Part shown: in pieces, positions 42,347 through 51,512 of the stretch
How positions within the stretch are numbered: the first letter of the stretch is position 1
Layout: each line of letters starts with the position of its first letter
Origin: 0-14-0-80-60-11 sp049322355
GTDB lineage: Bacteria > Desulfobacterota > Desulfobaccia > Desulfobaccales > 0-14-0-80-60-11
Length of the DNA: 64,000 nucleotides
NCBI GenBank assembly: GCA_049322355.1
Contig: JBMORG010000001.1
Coordinates: 186,001-250,000, forward strand
Direction of reading: 5' to 3'
Notes under the pieces: generated by a model
Told to the model about the DNA's origin: nothing
What the model saw: only the letters and a program-made list of their open reading frames with translations
Databases searched by the model: none
Translations under genes and position numbers: made by a program

Positions 42347-43927
42347 ATGGAATTCGTGGTGCACATACAGGACCAGGAATCCCTGGCTATGGTTCTGGAG
42401 CAGGGGGCAGGGGCGGTGGCGGTCCGCCTCCCCCGCAATCCTGAGGCCGGGGCTTGGTCTGAACTCTCGGACTGGCGGGGTGCCGCCGGGCAGCGGGGCC
42501 TTAAGTTTTATGTGATCTGGGATGAGTTGATTTCCGAAAGGGAACTTCCAGGGGTGGCCGCGGTTCTGGCTGGGGTGTCCCGGCTCAATCCTGACGGCTT
42601 TAAGGTACGGGACCTGGGCCTGGTTCGGGAGGCCCGCCGGCTTTATCCCCACTTGCCTCTTGTGGCTTCTGGAAACTGGGGGGCCTATAACTCTCCTGGG
42701 GTGCGGCTGGCTGAATCCCTGGGATTCAGCCGGGTGGTCCTCGATGGGCCGGTGAGTCTGAAGGATTTGGCCCTGATAAGGCGGCAAACCGCCGTGCCCC
42801 TTGAGGTCACCCTGCCGCCCTTCTGTCAGGGATATGCCGGACTCTGCCTCCTTGACGAATGCCTGGGTTTGAGCTGTGAGGCCTGCTGTCTGTTTCAGGA
42901 AAAGAGTGTTACATCCAGATCTTTGATGGAGGCCCTGGAGATTTTTTCGGCTCTATGTCAACTGGGGGTGGAGGCGGTGCAGATCCCGGGAGAGCTTTTT
43001 GCCCCGGCTTCCCTGGCCCAGGTCCTGCGGCTATTTCAGTCTATAGTAGAGGCTTCTCCGGTGGAGCGTCCCCGGGTTTTAGCCGCGGTCAAAGACCTCC
43101 TGGGGGTTTTTGGGGAGGGTCTGGTGAGGTCGCAGTTGCATGAGGCAACCTTGTCCGGTTACCGGAAGCCTGTGGAATCGCCGTCCCGAAGGTCTGCTTC
43201 CCGGCCCGAGTTTCCCGGTCTTAGCCGCATCTGGTTGGAGGCCAGGGATTATGCCGAAGTCTTAGCGCTGTCCCGGGAGTGGCGGGAGCCGCTGGTGATT
43301 TCCTTGACTCCGGATAATTATGCCGCTTTCTTGAAGGAACACCGCCGCTGGGGACCCCGGAAGCTCATCTGGCGCCTGCCCCCGGCTATCCGGGAATCAT
43401 CCCTGGCGTTCTACCAGAAAGCCTTGGAAACCTTGAGCCAGGGCGGGTACAGCCGGTTTGTGGCAGGGGATTGGGGAGCAGTGGCCCTGGTCAGGGGTGT
43501 CAGTGGCCAGGTGTATGGCGATCAGACTTTGGGGGTGCGCAATTCCTGGGCGGTAGCCGCAGCCCGGGAGTTGCAGGTGGCCAGGGTCTGCCTGCCGCCG
43601 GGGCCGCGGCCGGAGCGCTGGCTGGAATTGCTCAAGGCTGCGCCCGCCAGCAGCTTCTGGGGTTACCTTTATCAAATAACGCCTTTGGCCCTGTGCCAAG
43701 GAGAGGTTCCCAGTCTGCTGCCGCAAAAGGACCTAAGATGGGTGCCTGAAAATGGAAGGGCCATCCTGACACTAAAAAACCCTCTGGATTGGCGGGACCG
43801 GGGCAAATGGTTCAAACAACAGGGCATCTTCCCCTTGGTGGTGGCCCTCCCCCATAGTCCAATGCCCCGAGGCCAGCTGCCTGTCTGGCTGAAACCTCGA
43901 CCCAGAACCGCCCCCACCGGCAAATAA
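42347..43927 (+). CDS. U32 peptidase-like protein with two modules
   Basis: The 526-residue protein resembles peptidase family U32 (a TIM-barrel-like fold also used by RlhA and UbiU/V). The first half has GAGAVAVRLPR, LPLVASGNWGAYNSPG, then LPPFCQGYAGLCLLDECLGLSCEACC, matching the position of the U32 cysteine motif. A second barrel-like part (residues ~290-500) repeats the pattern weakly. Some cysteines differ from the usual iron-sulfur set, so cofactor and activity are unsure. It may act on RNA or a quinone precursor rather than as a protease. Confidence 0.6.
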   Translation: MEFVVHIQDQESLAMVLEQGAGAVAVRLPRNPEAGAWSELSDWRGAAGQRGLKFYVIWDELISERELPGVAAVLAGVSRLNPDGFKVRDLGLVREARRLYPHLPLVASGNWGAYNSPGVRLAESLGFSRVVLDGPVSLKDLALIRRQTAVPLEVTLPPFCQGYAGLCLLDECLGLSCEACCLFQEKSVTSRSLMEALEIFSALCQLGVEAVQIPGELFAPASLAQVLRLFQSIVEASPVERPRVLAAVKDLLGVFGEGLVRSQLHEATLSGYRKPVESPSRRSASRPEFPGLSRIWLEARDYAEVLALSREWREPLVISLTPDNYAAFLKEHRRWGPRKLIWRLPPAIRESSLAFYQKALETLSQGGYSRFVAGDWGAVALVRGVSGQVYGDQTLGVRNSWAVAAARELQVARVCLPPGPRPERWLELLKAAPASSFWGYLYQITPLALCQGEVPSLLPQKDLRWVPENGRAILTLKNPLDWRDRGKWFKQQGIFPLVVALPHSPMPRGQLPVWLKPRPRTAPTGK

Positions 43928-44004
43928 ATTGCAGGTCGGCGCCCTTTTTGTTATATTGTGCATGAAAATTTGGGCACCTTATCCTCAAGCAAGGAGACTG
44001 AATA

Positions 44005-44508
44005 ATGGCTCAAAAGTCATTTCGCCTTTCCCGGACCATGGCACGGGTGCTGTTGGTGGCCGTTTGCATCCTGGCCCTGGCGTCTCCGGGTTGGGGGGAG
44101 AAAGCCGCTCCCAATTTCACTCTGAAAGATGTGCTCCAGGGAAAGGAGTACTCCCTTAGCCAGTTCAAGGGCAAAGTGGTGGTGATCAACTTTTTTACTT
44201 TTTTCTGCGGACCCTGTCGGGACGAGATGCCGGACCTGAACAAAATCAATAATGAATTCAAGGGCAGAGGCTTACAGACCCTGGGGATCGCTCTGAGTTC
44301 CGACCCGACGCAGATCAGGTTCCTGGTGAAGCAACTAGGTCTGGAATACCCGGTGCTCATTGGAAATGACAAAGTAAGCGAAGCCTACGGAAGTGTTTCG
44401 GTGGTGCCCACCACGGTCATCGTCGATAAACAGGGAAACGTTGCCCAACGGATCGAAGGTACTCGAAAAAAGGAAACCTTTGTAAAGATGATCGAGCCCT
44501 TGCTATAA
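44005..44508 (+). CDS. Periplasmic TlpA/ResA-like thiol-disulfide oxidoreductase
   Basis: The 167-residue protein has a signal peptide (MARVLLVAVCILALASPGW) and a thioredoxin fold with the CGPC active site at residues 68-71 (FFTFFCGPCRDEMP), the AhpC/TSA-like strand GLQTLGIALSSD, and the cis-Pro segment SVVPTTVIVDKQG. It reduces cysteines in exported proteins, for example apocytochromes c. The ATG has AAGGAG upstream. The next gene on its strand is the AAA+ ATPase gene 155 nt downstream. Confidence 0.87.
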   Translation: MAQKSFRLSRTMARVLLVAVCILALASPGWGEKAAPNFTLKDVLQGKEYSLSQFKGKVVVINFFTFFCGPCRDEMPDLNKINNEFKGRGLQTLGIALSSDPTQIRFLVKQLGLEYPVLIGNDKVSEAYGSVSVVPTTVIVDKQGNVAQRIEGTRKKETFVKMIEPLL

Positions 44509-44663
44509 TGGGATTTCCCGGCTGGTCAGCCGAGCGCCACTATGGCGGTTATTGCGAACCTCGAACCATGACTGATGAAATTAACGGGAGGCAGCGACTT
44601 AGTCACTAAAGTCTTCACCCCGCACCTCCCCCACCCCTCACCCTTCCACAGCGAGGATCAGCG

Positions 44664-46463
44664 ATGGGCCCCAGGCAGGGACTACCGGAATGGGCCCAGG
44701 AATTGGAGGAGCACCTTAAAGAGGGGGAGTCGGCTCTCTTTATCCTCCATGGGCAAGTTTTCGATTATGTCCGGGTAAATGGGGATTACTTGCCCTTTCG
44801 CCACTTTCTGGGCCATTGGCTGGCCCAGGAACGTCATCCAGTATTTTACAATCTCGGACTGGGACTGGAGTTTTGGGACGAACCGGGGGAAACCGCCTTC
44901 CGACTGGCCCTGGAACCTGCCGGGCCGGAGATAGACGACCCGGAGGACGTGTCCCGGGTCCGGGCCCGGGCCTTAAAGGCCCTGGGTCAGCAGCCCACGT
45001 CCAAACCCCTGCCCCAGAGCCCCCGGGAAGTGCTGCAATTGGCGGAGCGAGTCATGACCGCCGCCTGCCAGCAGAGCGCTTTATCCAAACCCCTGGCTTT
45101 GGTCCTGGAGTATGCCGAAACCATCGTGCCCGCATTGGAATTGGGGTCCATGGGAGAACCGGACCGGGCGTCTTTGGTGACCTTATTGCGTTGGGCCCGA
45201 CAGCAGGAGCTGGTGGAACAGGGCCATGCGATTGTCCTGACCACCGGCAACCTGGCGGAGTTGAACGCCAATCTGCTTTTAAGCCGACATGGGGCCCAGC
45301 TCATTGAGGTGCCGCCGCCGGATCAAGCCGCCCGCCTCCATTTTATCGAACAGATCTTAGCCATGAACCCTTGCCGCCTGGATTTAACTTCCCAGGGGTT
45401 GGCCAACCTGGGGGCCGGCCTCAGTCTCAGGGTGTTGCGGTCTCTCCTCAACCAGTCCCGGCGGGTGCCTTTAACCTTGGAGATGGTGCGCAAAAAGAAG
45501 AAAGAGGTGCTGCGCCAGGAATTGGTGGGGCTTATCGAGGTCATTGAACCCCGTTTCGGCCTGGAGGAGATCGGGGGGTTGGCACCCATTAAAGCCTTCT
45601 TCGGCCAGATTGTGCGGGCCATCCAGGCCGGAGACGACAAATTGGTGCCCCGGGGTATCACCATGATGGGGCCGCCGGGGGTGGGCAAGACCGCGTTGGC
45701 GGAAGGCCTGGCCCGGGACACCGGCTTTAACTTTGTGAAGCTGCTCAACCCCCGCACCAAGTGGGTGGGGGAGAGCGAGCGCAATTTTTTCAAGGCCCTG
45801 CAAACCCTCAGAAGTCTCACCCCTGTGGTGGTGGTGGAAGACGAAGCGGACCAGAGCGAGCATGGCCGGGATGAATTCTCCGGCGACAGCGGGGTGAGCA
45901 ACCGGCTGCGGCAAATGCGCTTTGACTTTATGGGCGACCCGGGCATCCAGGGCAAGGTCCTGTGGATCAGGATCACCAACCGCCCGGACCGGCTGGATAA
46001 GGCGGACTTGCGCTCCGGGCGTTCCAGCGAGCGGATTCCCTTTTTCATGCCGGACTCTGCCGAAAAGTCCCATATCTTTGCGGTGGTGGCGCGGCGCAGT
46101 CAGATTACCTGCGACTTCCCGGATTTTGCCGAGGTCACCCGCTACCTGGAACAGCGGCATCCGGAGGTGATCACCGGCGGGGATGTCGAGGAGTTGGTTT
46201 ATCGCGCCTACCGGGAGGCGCGCCTGGCGGGCCGGGAGGTGGTGTCCCAGGAAGATTTTCAGCGGGTGATCGATGATTTTCTGCCGCCGCATCAGATGGA
46301 GGTGCTGCGCCACATGGAGCGCCTGGCCCTGCACCAGTGCTCGTCCCGGCGCTTTGTCCCGGAGCGGGTCTGGTCCTGGGCCGTGGATAAGGAAGAAACG
46401 GAGAAGCTTGACCAGCCATTCGGGAAAATTGATGATAGACTCGATAAGGAATATTGTGACTGA
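44664..46463 (+). CDS. Ycf46-like AAA+ ATPase with unusual Walker B/arginine-finger regions
   Basis: The 599-residue protein has a degenerate N-terminal AAA-like half (~20-270; LALVLEYAETIVPAL, IVLTTGNLAELN) and an active C-terminal AAA+ half (~300-540). Walker A is GPPGVGKT at 336-343, Walker B region is VVVVEDEADQSEHG, and the arginine-finger segment reads RPDRLDKADLRSGRSSERIPF. This layout is that of Ycf46/FtsH-related stand-alone ATPases; function in bacteria is largely unknown. The Walker B reading EDEAD differs from the usual DEID/DEIE. It is followed 174 nt later by the E2-like gene on the same strand. Confidence 0.8.
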   Translation: MGPRQGLPEWAQELEEHLKEGESALFILHGQVFDYVRVNGDYLPFRHFLGHWLAQERHPVFYNLGLGLEFWDEPGETAFRLALEPAGPEIDDPEDVSRVRARALKALGQQPTSKPLPQSPREVLQLAERVMTAACQQSALSKPLALVLEYAETIVPALELGSMGEPDRASLVTLLRWARQQELVEQGHAIVLTTGNLAELNANLLLSRHGAQLIEVPPPDQAARLHFIEQILAMNPCRLDLTSQGLANLGAGLSLRVLRSLLNQSRRVPLTLEMVRKKKKEVLRQELVGLIEVIEPRFGLEEIGGLAPIKAFFGQIVRAIQAGDDKLVPRGITMMGPPGVGKTALAEGLARDTGFNFVKLLNPRTKWVGESERNFFKALQTLRSLTPVVVVEDEADQSEHGRDEFSGDSGVSNRLRQMRFDFMGDPGIQGKVLWIRITNRPDRLDKADLRSGRSSERIPFFMPDSAEKSHIFAVVARRSQITCDFPDFAEVTRYLEQRHPEVITGGDVEELVYRAYREARLAGREVVSQEDFQRVIDDFLPPHQMEVLRHMERLALHQCSSRRFVPERVWSWAVDKEETEKLDQPFGKIDDRLDKEYCD

Positions 46464-46597
46464 AGAAAAGCGCAGACATGTCCTATATGCGGACTTAAGA
46501 ATAAAAAGGAATAGTTAGTAAGGATGGGGGTATTGCAATCAGGATTGACGGTTGTGGAGTTCACATATCAGACGATGACAAACCGACTGACTGAATA

Positions 46598-46634
46598 AAT
46601 CCCCCCAACCCCCCCTTTTCAAAGGGGGGCTTTT
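46598..46634 (+). repeat. Single arm of the C-run/G-run intergenic repeat
   Basis: CCCCCCAACCCCCC followed by TTTTCAAAGGGGGGCTTTTA forms an 8-bp or longer hairpin and matches the arm structure of the element at 37431-37521. It lies between the AAA+ gene and the E2-like gene, close to the start of the latter. Confidence 0.6.
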
Positions 46635-46637
46635 AGG

Positions 46638-47447
46638 ATGAGGAAGAAAGGAAACGCCGCCATCCCAGACAAGATCATCGTTACCGGGCCTGAGGTAATT
46701 CTCCGGGAGGAGATGGGAGCAGGGCCGGGCCGGGTGGCCCGCCGGGCGCCCCTGGAGGCGGTGTTGCGCTACGCGGCCCGGGTCATGCCGCCGCCTTTGC
46801 CGATCTTGCCTCCAGGCACCCGCTGGCTCTGCCGCCGGAAAGACCTGTTTAACCTGGTGGTGGAGCATCCCCCCCGGTGCCGCACTCTGCGGATCAGCAG
46901 CGGCAAAAAGGGGGCGGACGACTACCAACCCTTTCGCCTGGCCTTTCCCTATATCATCTATGTCCTGACCTTCTACCGGGGCGATTTCGAAGAAATGAAG
47001 ATGTTCTTCCGGAACCATACCCTCAATGCCCTCAGCGATCTCCTTTATCATACCAACCTGCCCAATGTCCGGGGGGAACCAGGACACTATGGCTCTCAAA
47101 GGGTCTGCCTACGCTACCGCCCCGAGATGCTGGAAGGGGTGCCCCTGGCCGAAGCGGTGCCGGCCCTCATCGACTTTTTCTGGAGTACCGGGTTCAATCA
47201 GGATATTTCCAACAGCGCTTTTGAACGGGCCCGGGATCTGGACCCTCGCTTTGCCGGGTTTGAGGCCTGGGAGGCCGCCAGCCGGGAAAACCCGTTGTTT
47301 CCTCTGGAAGTGGAGTGGGAACCGGCCGGCCGGGATTTGCCGGGCCTATGGGCGGAGTGCTTGAAGCTGCACGGTGAAATGGACCAGCCCATCGCTTCGG
47401 CGGAGGAACTAGCGGATATCCTGTATCGACTACCGGTGGGTTATTGA
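46638..47447 (+). CDS. Protein with an E2-like (UBC-fold) cysteine motif
   Basis: The 269-residue protein is otherwise unrecognised. Residues 105-160 include FRLAFPYIIYVLTF, a helix (FFRNHTLNALSDLL), then YHTNLPNVRGE and SQRVCLRYRPEML. The order (P-rich strand, LPNV at 141-144, then V-C-L with Cys157) is that of prokaryotic E2-like proteins such as PRTRC protein B and of the eukaryotic HPN...CL motif. No JAB protease or E1 gene is close. If the fold is right, Cys157 would be the acceptor thiol. It starts 174 nt after the AAA+ gene, and a beta-grasp protein is encoded 6.5 kb away on the other strand. Confidence 0.5.
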   Translation: MRKKGNAAIPDKIIVTGPEVILREEMGAGPGRVARRAPLEAVLRYAARVMPPPLPILPPGTRWLCRRKDLFNLVVEHPPRCRTLRISSGKKGADDYQPFRLAFPYIIYVLTFYRGDFEEMKMFFRNHTLNALSDLLYHTNLPNVRGEPGHYGSQRVCLRYRPEMLEGVPLAEAVPALIDFFWSTGFNQDISNSAFERARDLDPRFAGFEAWEAASRENPLFPLEVEWEPAGRDLPGLWAECLKLHGEMDQPIASAEELADILYRLPVGY

Positions 47448-47541
47448 AGAGCATTTTAAGTCGATGCCTAAGCAAGACTTGAGAAACCGCCGGATTAGTA
47501 TCTGACTAAGGACCAAATCCTGGCCACCGACCAATACGTAG

Positions 47542-48003
47542 TCACTTCTGATTGTTATTATTGTTAACATCAATGGTTACGCGACTGGCTAACTCTTTAA
47601 TCAGCGTGGTAGATAGACCGGGGCTTAGATAGATTTTCTGGGTCGCCACAGTGCGGATGGCTTTGACCAGTTCTTCCAGGGCGCAATCTTTCAGCAAATA
47701 GCCCGAAGCTCCGGCATTAAGCATATTTAAAACAAAGAGGCTGTCGGAGTGCATTGACAGAGCGATTACTTTGACTTGGGGAAATTGTGACACGATCCGG
47801 CGGGTGGCTTCTACCCCGTTAACGTCTGGCAGGCAAATGTCCATGATGACTACCTGCGGTGAATGTTGTCGAATAATCTCGATGGCAGTGTCGCAGTCCT
47901 CCGCCTGCCCCACCACCTGCAAGCCGGGTTCCCCGCCCAGGAGAAGGGCAAGGCCCTGCCTCACGATTCGGTGGCTATCTGCAAGAATAATCCTGATGGT
48001 CAT
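47542..48003 (-). CDS. NarL-type response regulator lacking the HTH domain
   Basis: The 153-residue protein is a receiver domain closely similar to the neighbouring NarL-type regulator (shared VIALSMHSDSLFVLNML/MFKAGASGYLLKDCALEELVKA), with Asp55 as phosphoacceptor. The usual DD pair is D9-S10. It ends in VTIDVNNNNNQK where the DNA-binding domain should begin, so it has no output domain. It looks like a tandem duplicate that lost its 3' half. It may compete for phosphate from the kinase at 48858. Confidence 0.85.
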   Translation of the reverse strand: MTIRIILADSHRIVRQGLALLLGGEPGLQVVGQAEDCDTAIEIIRQHSPQVVIMDICLPDVNGVEATRRIVSQFPQVKVIALSMHSDSLFVLNMLNAGASGYLLKDCALEELVKAIRTVATQKIYLSPGLSTTLIKELASRVTIDVNNNNNQK

Positions 48004-48210
48004 GTCATCTCCCGGACAGGCCCGGGTTGCTGTGAGATTAGGACCGCAACCGCCACCGCCCTGGGACCAAAATCAATATTCAATCTTATTATGATACATA
48101 AAATGTATAGAATTTCCCTTAGAAAGCACTAAGGGAATCCCTAATTTTGGCTTCCGAAAAACCTAATTATAAGAATTACAGATGTGGTGATCTGCCGATT
48201 TTCCGGCGGA

Positions 48211-48861
48211 TCAAAGTTCGAGAGAGGTCAATCCCTGGCGGATGGCGTACTTGGTGAGTTCGGCCACACTGTGAATGTCCAACTTGTTCATCAACTGTTT
48301 GCGATGGGCCTCCACCGTCTTGACACTGACGCACAGGTTTTCGGCAATTTGATTGGTATTCTTGCCTTCGGCCATCAACTGGAGAACCTCGCGTTCCCTG
48401 GTCGTCAGGATGGAATAGGCTGAAGAATCCGGAGGCGACCAACCGATGACAAAGTCTTTGATCACGATATCGGAAATCCCGGGGCTGAGATAGATCTTGC
48501 GGTTTAGTACCGTGCGAACCGCTTTAACCAATTCCTCCAGGGCGCAATCTTTCAAGAGATACCCCGAGGCCCCAGCCTTGAACATGTTTAAGACAAAGAG
48601 ACTGTCGGAATGCATCGACAGGGCAATTACCTTGATCCCGGGGATTTCGCTCAGGATCTGACGGGTAGCTTCAATGCCGTTCAAGTCGGGCATGGAAATG
48701 TCCATGATCACCACTTGAGGGGATTTTTCCTGGACCAACCTGACTACTGCCCGGCCATTATCAGCCTCGCCCACGACCTCCATATCAGGTTCCGCCGCCA
48801 ACAAACTGCGTAGCCCGTGACGCACAATCTGGTGGTCGTCCGCCAGCACGATTTTGATCAT
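48211..48861 (-). CDS. NarL/FixJ-type response regulator
   Basis: The 216-residue protein has a receiver (DDH at 8-10, Asp54 in IMDISMPDLNG, Lys in LLKDCALEEL) and a LuxR-type HTH (TTREREVLQLMAEGKNTNQIAENLCVSVKTVEAHRKQLMNKL). Its start overlaps the end of the kinase gene by 4 nt (ATGA), so they form a pair. Target genes are unknown; the lipid acyltransferase/enolase-superfamily genes downstream on the other strand are candidates only by position. Confidence 0.93.
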   Translation of the reverse strand: MIKIVLADDHQIVRHGLRSLLAAEPDMEVVGEADNGRAVVRLVQEKSPQVVIMDISMPDLNGIEATRQILSEIPGIKVIALSMHSDSLFVLNMFKAGASGYLLKDCALEELVKAVRTVLNRKIYLSPGISDIVIKDFVIGWSPPDSSAYSILTTREREVLQLMAEGKNTNQIAENLCVSVKTVEAHRKQLMNKLDIHSVAELTKYAIRQGLTSLEL

Positions 48862-51512
48862 CTCGCAATCCTCATTTGAGCCTTTTTGAAATGTTGCAAT
48901 GGCACCATCAGGGTTATCCGGGTGCCCCGGCCGTTCTCAGATTCCACGTGCACCTGTCCCCCCAGATAATGCAGGCGCTCCCTGATGCTAAACAGGCCGA
49001 AACCGCTGTCGCTCTTCAATCTCGGGTCTCGCACGGCGTCTTTAATACCTACGCCATCATCTTCCACTTCGATGATGACGCCGTTGTCTTCCCGTCTAAT
49101 AATTACCCTGGCATTACCCGCCTGAGCATGTTTGACAATATTTATCATCAACTCTCGCACCGACCGGAACAACAGGACCTTGATTTCGTCGTCCATGGGG
49201 ATGGGTGCCATGTCCTTTTGTACTTCCACCATGATGCCGTGCTGGGAGCGGACATGCTTGGCGAACCATTCCACCGCCGCTTCAAACCCAAGTTCGTAAA
49301 GGATAGGCAGGCTCAGTTCAAAGGTTAGGGACCGGGTATCCTGGATCATTTGCTCGATAAGTTCACGCACTTCACTCAACGGCTTAATATGATCCGGGGA
49401 AGTGACGGATTTTTGGAGCACCCCTAGTTTAATCTTGGAAACGGCCAAAGCCTGCCCGATATGATCGTGGAGGTCCGTGGCCAGGCGGCGCCGTTCCCGC
49501 TCTTCGGTGAGGGATAGCTCAGAGGCCAAGGACTGGAGTTGCTCCTGGTAGGCGCGGATATCCTCTTCGGCTTTTTTCCGGTGGGTAATATCGGCGACCA
49601 TGGCGATGGCATACTGCGGGGCTCCACCGCTGACCCGAAGCAGGGACACGGTTACCTGCCCCCAAACCACCCGGTTGTCTTTATGCCGGTAGCGGGTTTC
49701 CCGGGAATAAGAGTCACGTTTACCCTCGCACAATTCTTTGAACAGCCTGCCGTTTCTGGCGCCATCTTCAGGGAGGAGAAGGGCTTTGAAGGTTTTTCCC
49801 ACCACTTCATTTTTATTGAACCCCACCATTTTTAGAAAAGCCGGATTGACATCCAAAATATAGCCATTCATATCCACGAGAGACATACCGTGGGCTGCTT
49901 CTTCAAAGATTTTGCGGAATCGTTTTTCGGTTTCCCGCAGGGCGGTGATATCACTGATCATGGCAAAGGCGCCGGTGAAATGGCCGTCTTCAAACATAGG
50001 CACCGAACTCATGATGACCGACGCCAGTCCCCGGTCCCGGCTAATGTCCAATTCCTGCTGAGCCACCCGGTTCATTCGGTTCTGAGTGAGGACGTCTTCC
50101 AAGAGCTTTCTATTGTCAGAATCCACCAAATCATAAATGCTTCGATTTTCTAAGGCATCCTGACCGGTAATCTCCCTCATCCTGCGATTGACAAATTTGA
50201 TGATACCTTGTTCATCGATAATCCAGATGCCATCGTGAGCATTTTCCACCAGCTCCCGATATTTCCGTTCCGATACGGCGATTTTGCGGTAGAGAATGGC
50301 ATTTTCCAAAGCGATGGCGATCTGATTGGCAAAACTGACGATAAATTCCCGGTCGCCATCGGTGATGGTGGCCTCTTCGTGCACCCGATCTGCCAGAAGC
50401 ACGCCTATTACTTTACCCCGAACCGTGAGGGGCACCAGGATGAAGGCCTTGGGTTTGAAAAATTGGATCAAGGGATTGTTCAGGTTCAATTTGCTGCGGG
50501 CCACATCTTGAATCACCACGGGAATACCGGTCATGGCGACCCGGGCAATGACATTATCCACTTTGGTGATGGGGATTTGGTAATTTTTGATCTGGTCAAA
50601 AAGTTCGGGGGTAATCCCTTCGGCGCAGGTGAGGTCCAGAATCTCCCCTTTTTCGTCCAGGAGCAGAATACCGGCGCGGTCCAGCTTGGCGGAGTTGATG
50701 AGGAGTCGCAAGGTCACCTGGAGCAGCTTTTCGAGATGGAGGACCGAGAGCGCGGCGGTGCTGGTTTCCTGGAGGCAGATGAGTTGATCGATTTTTTCTT
50801 TCAATTGCATATTCAACCGATGAATCTCATCAAACTTTTTCTTCAGGAGTTCTTTATCCCGTTCAAGTTCTTCAATAGTATAATTTAGGGCCCGCCATGG
50901 CACCAGTAGCCTTAACAGACTCTCTCTTAAGGAATATTTTCTTTGCCATTGAAAGTGATACTCACAATACTCATCACCTTGATAAAAACATTTGGTTTCT
51001 TGCAAGGTAGCTGGCGGCAGATCCCAAATTGTTGGGATGCCCGAGTAGATGCCCTTATTAAATAAACAATAATCAATAGTGCCGGGAATTTCCTTGAACC
51101 AGTGAAGGCGAATAATGGCGCCGTCACCTCTAACATCCACCAGTTCAATCCGTTTGTTTTTATTGAACTTATCGTTAATGGCCTGCACTCTCCTGAGAGT
51201 GCGACGGGGATTTTTGTAAGCGAACATGATAATCCGCTGGACATAGCCCAGTTTTTTTCTGGCAGCGGATTCAAATCCCATTTTAAAGGCTACTGTATCA
51301 TCTTTGGTTATGGCCTTGGCATTTTCAAACATCTTGGTGACCACATCGCTGGACACCCAATTATTGATTTCCATCAGAAACTCTTGAGGGTTGCTAAGGC
51401 CTTCAATTTCCGGTCCCAGACCGGCAAAGAGGCGATATACCTCATCAGGCAGATTTTCCTGGAAATATTCGATAATAGCCCGGGTATTCAGGCAACTGTG
51501 GTGCTTATCCAT
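48858..51512 (-). CDS. Multi-domain soluble sensor histidine kinase (GAF, PAS, PAS)
   Basis: About 884 residues without clear transmembrane helices. Residues ~1-200 form a domain ending in a cysteine pair CFYQGDEYCEYHF, reminiscent of V4R-like small-molecule-binding domains. A helical linker and a GAF domain (~240-410; LEKLLQVTLRLLINSAKLDRAGIL) follow, then two PAS domains (~430-550 and ~555-680; both with the NRRMREIT/PAFLKMVGF pattern). HisKA_3 (ERRRLATDLHDHIGQALAVSK) and HATPase_c (NIVKHAQAGNARVII, SGFGLFSIRERL) end the protein. The ATG at 51512 is preferred; an in-frame TTG at 51530 also exists. The domain set suggests cytoplasmic redox or ligand sensing. Confidence 0.9.
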   Translation of the reverse strand: MDKHHSCLNTRAIIEYFQENLPDEVYRLFAGLGPEIEGLSNPQEFLMEINNWVSSDVVTKMFENAKAITKDDTVAFKMGFESAARKKLGYVQRIIMFAYKNPRRTLRRVQAINDKFNKNKRIELVDVRGDGAIIRLHWFKEIPGTIDYCLFNKGIYSGIPTIWDLPPATLQETKCFYQGDEYCEYHFQWQRKYSLRESLLRLLVPWRALNYTIEELERDKELLKKKFDEIHRLNMQLKEKIDQLICLQETSTAALSVLHLEKLLQVTLRLLINSAKLDRAGILLLDEKGEILDLTCAEGITPELFDQIKNYQIPITKVDNVIARVAMTGIPVVIQDVARSKLNLNNPLIQFFKPKAFILVPLTVRGKVIGVLLADRVHEEATITDGDREFIVSFANQIAIALENAILYRKIAVSERKYRELVENAHDGIWIIDEQGIIKFVNRRMREITGQDALENRSIYDLVDSDNRKLLEDVLTQNRMNRVAQQELDISRDRGLASVIMSSVPMFEDGHFTGAFAMISDITALRETEKRFRKIFEEAAHGMSLVDMNGYILDVNPAFLKMVGFNKNEVVGKTFKALLLPEDGARNGRLFKELCEGKRDSYSRETRYRHKDNRVVWGQVTVSLLRVSGGAPQYAIAMVADITHRKKAEEDIRAYQEQLQSLASELSLTEERERRRLATDLHDHIGQALAVSKIKLGVLQKSVTSPDHIKPLSEVRELIEQMIQDTRSLTFELSLPILYELGFEAAVEWFAKHVRSQHGIMVEVQKDMAPIPMDDEIKVLLFRSVRELMINIVKHAQAGNARVIIRREDNGVIIEVEDDGVGIKDAVRDPRLKSDSGFGLFSIRERLHYLGGQVHVESENGRGTRITLMVPLQHFKKAQMRIAR

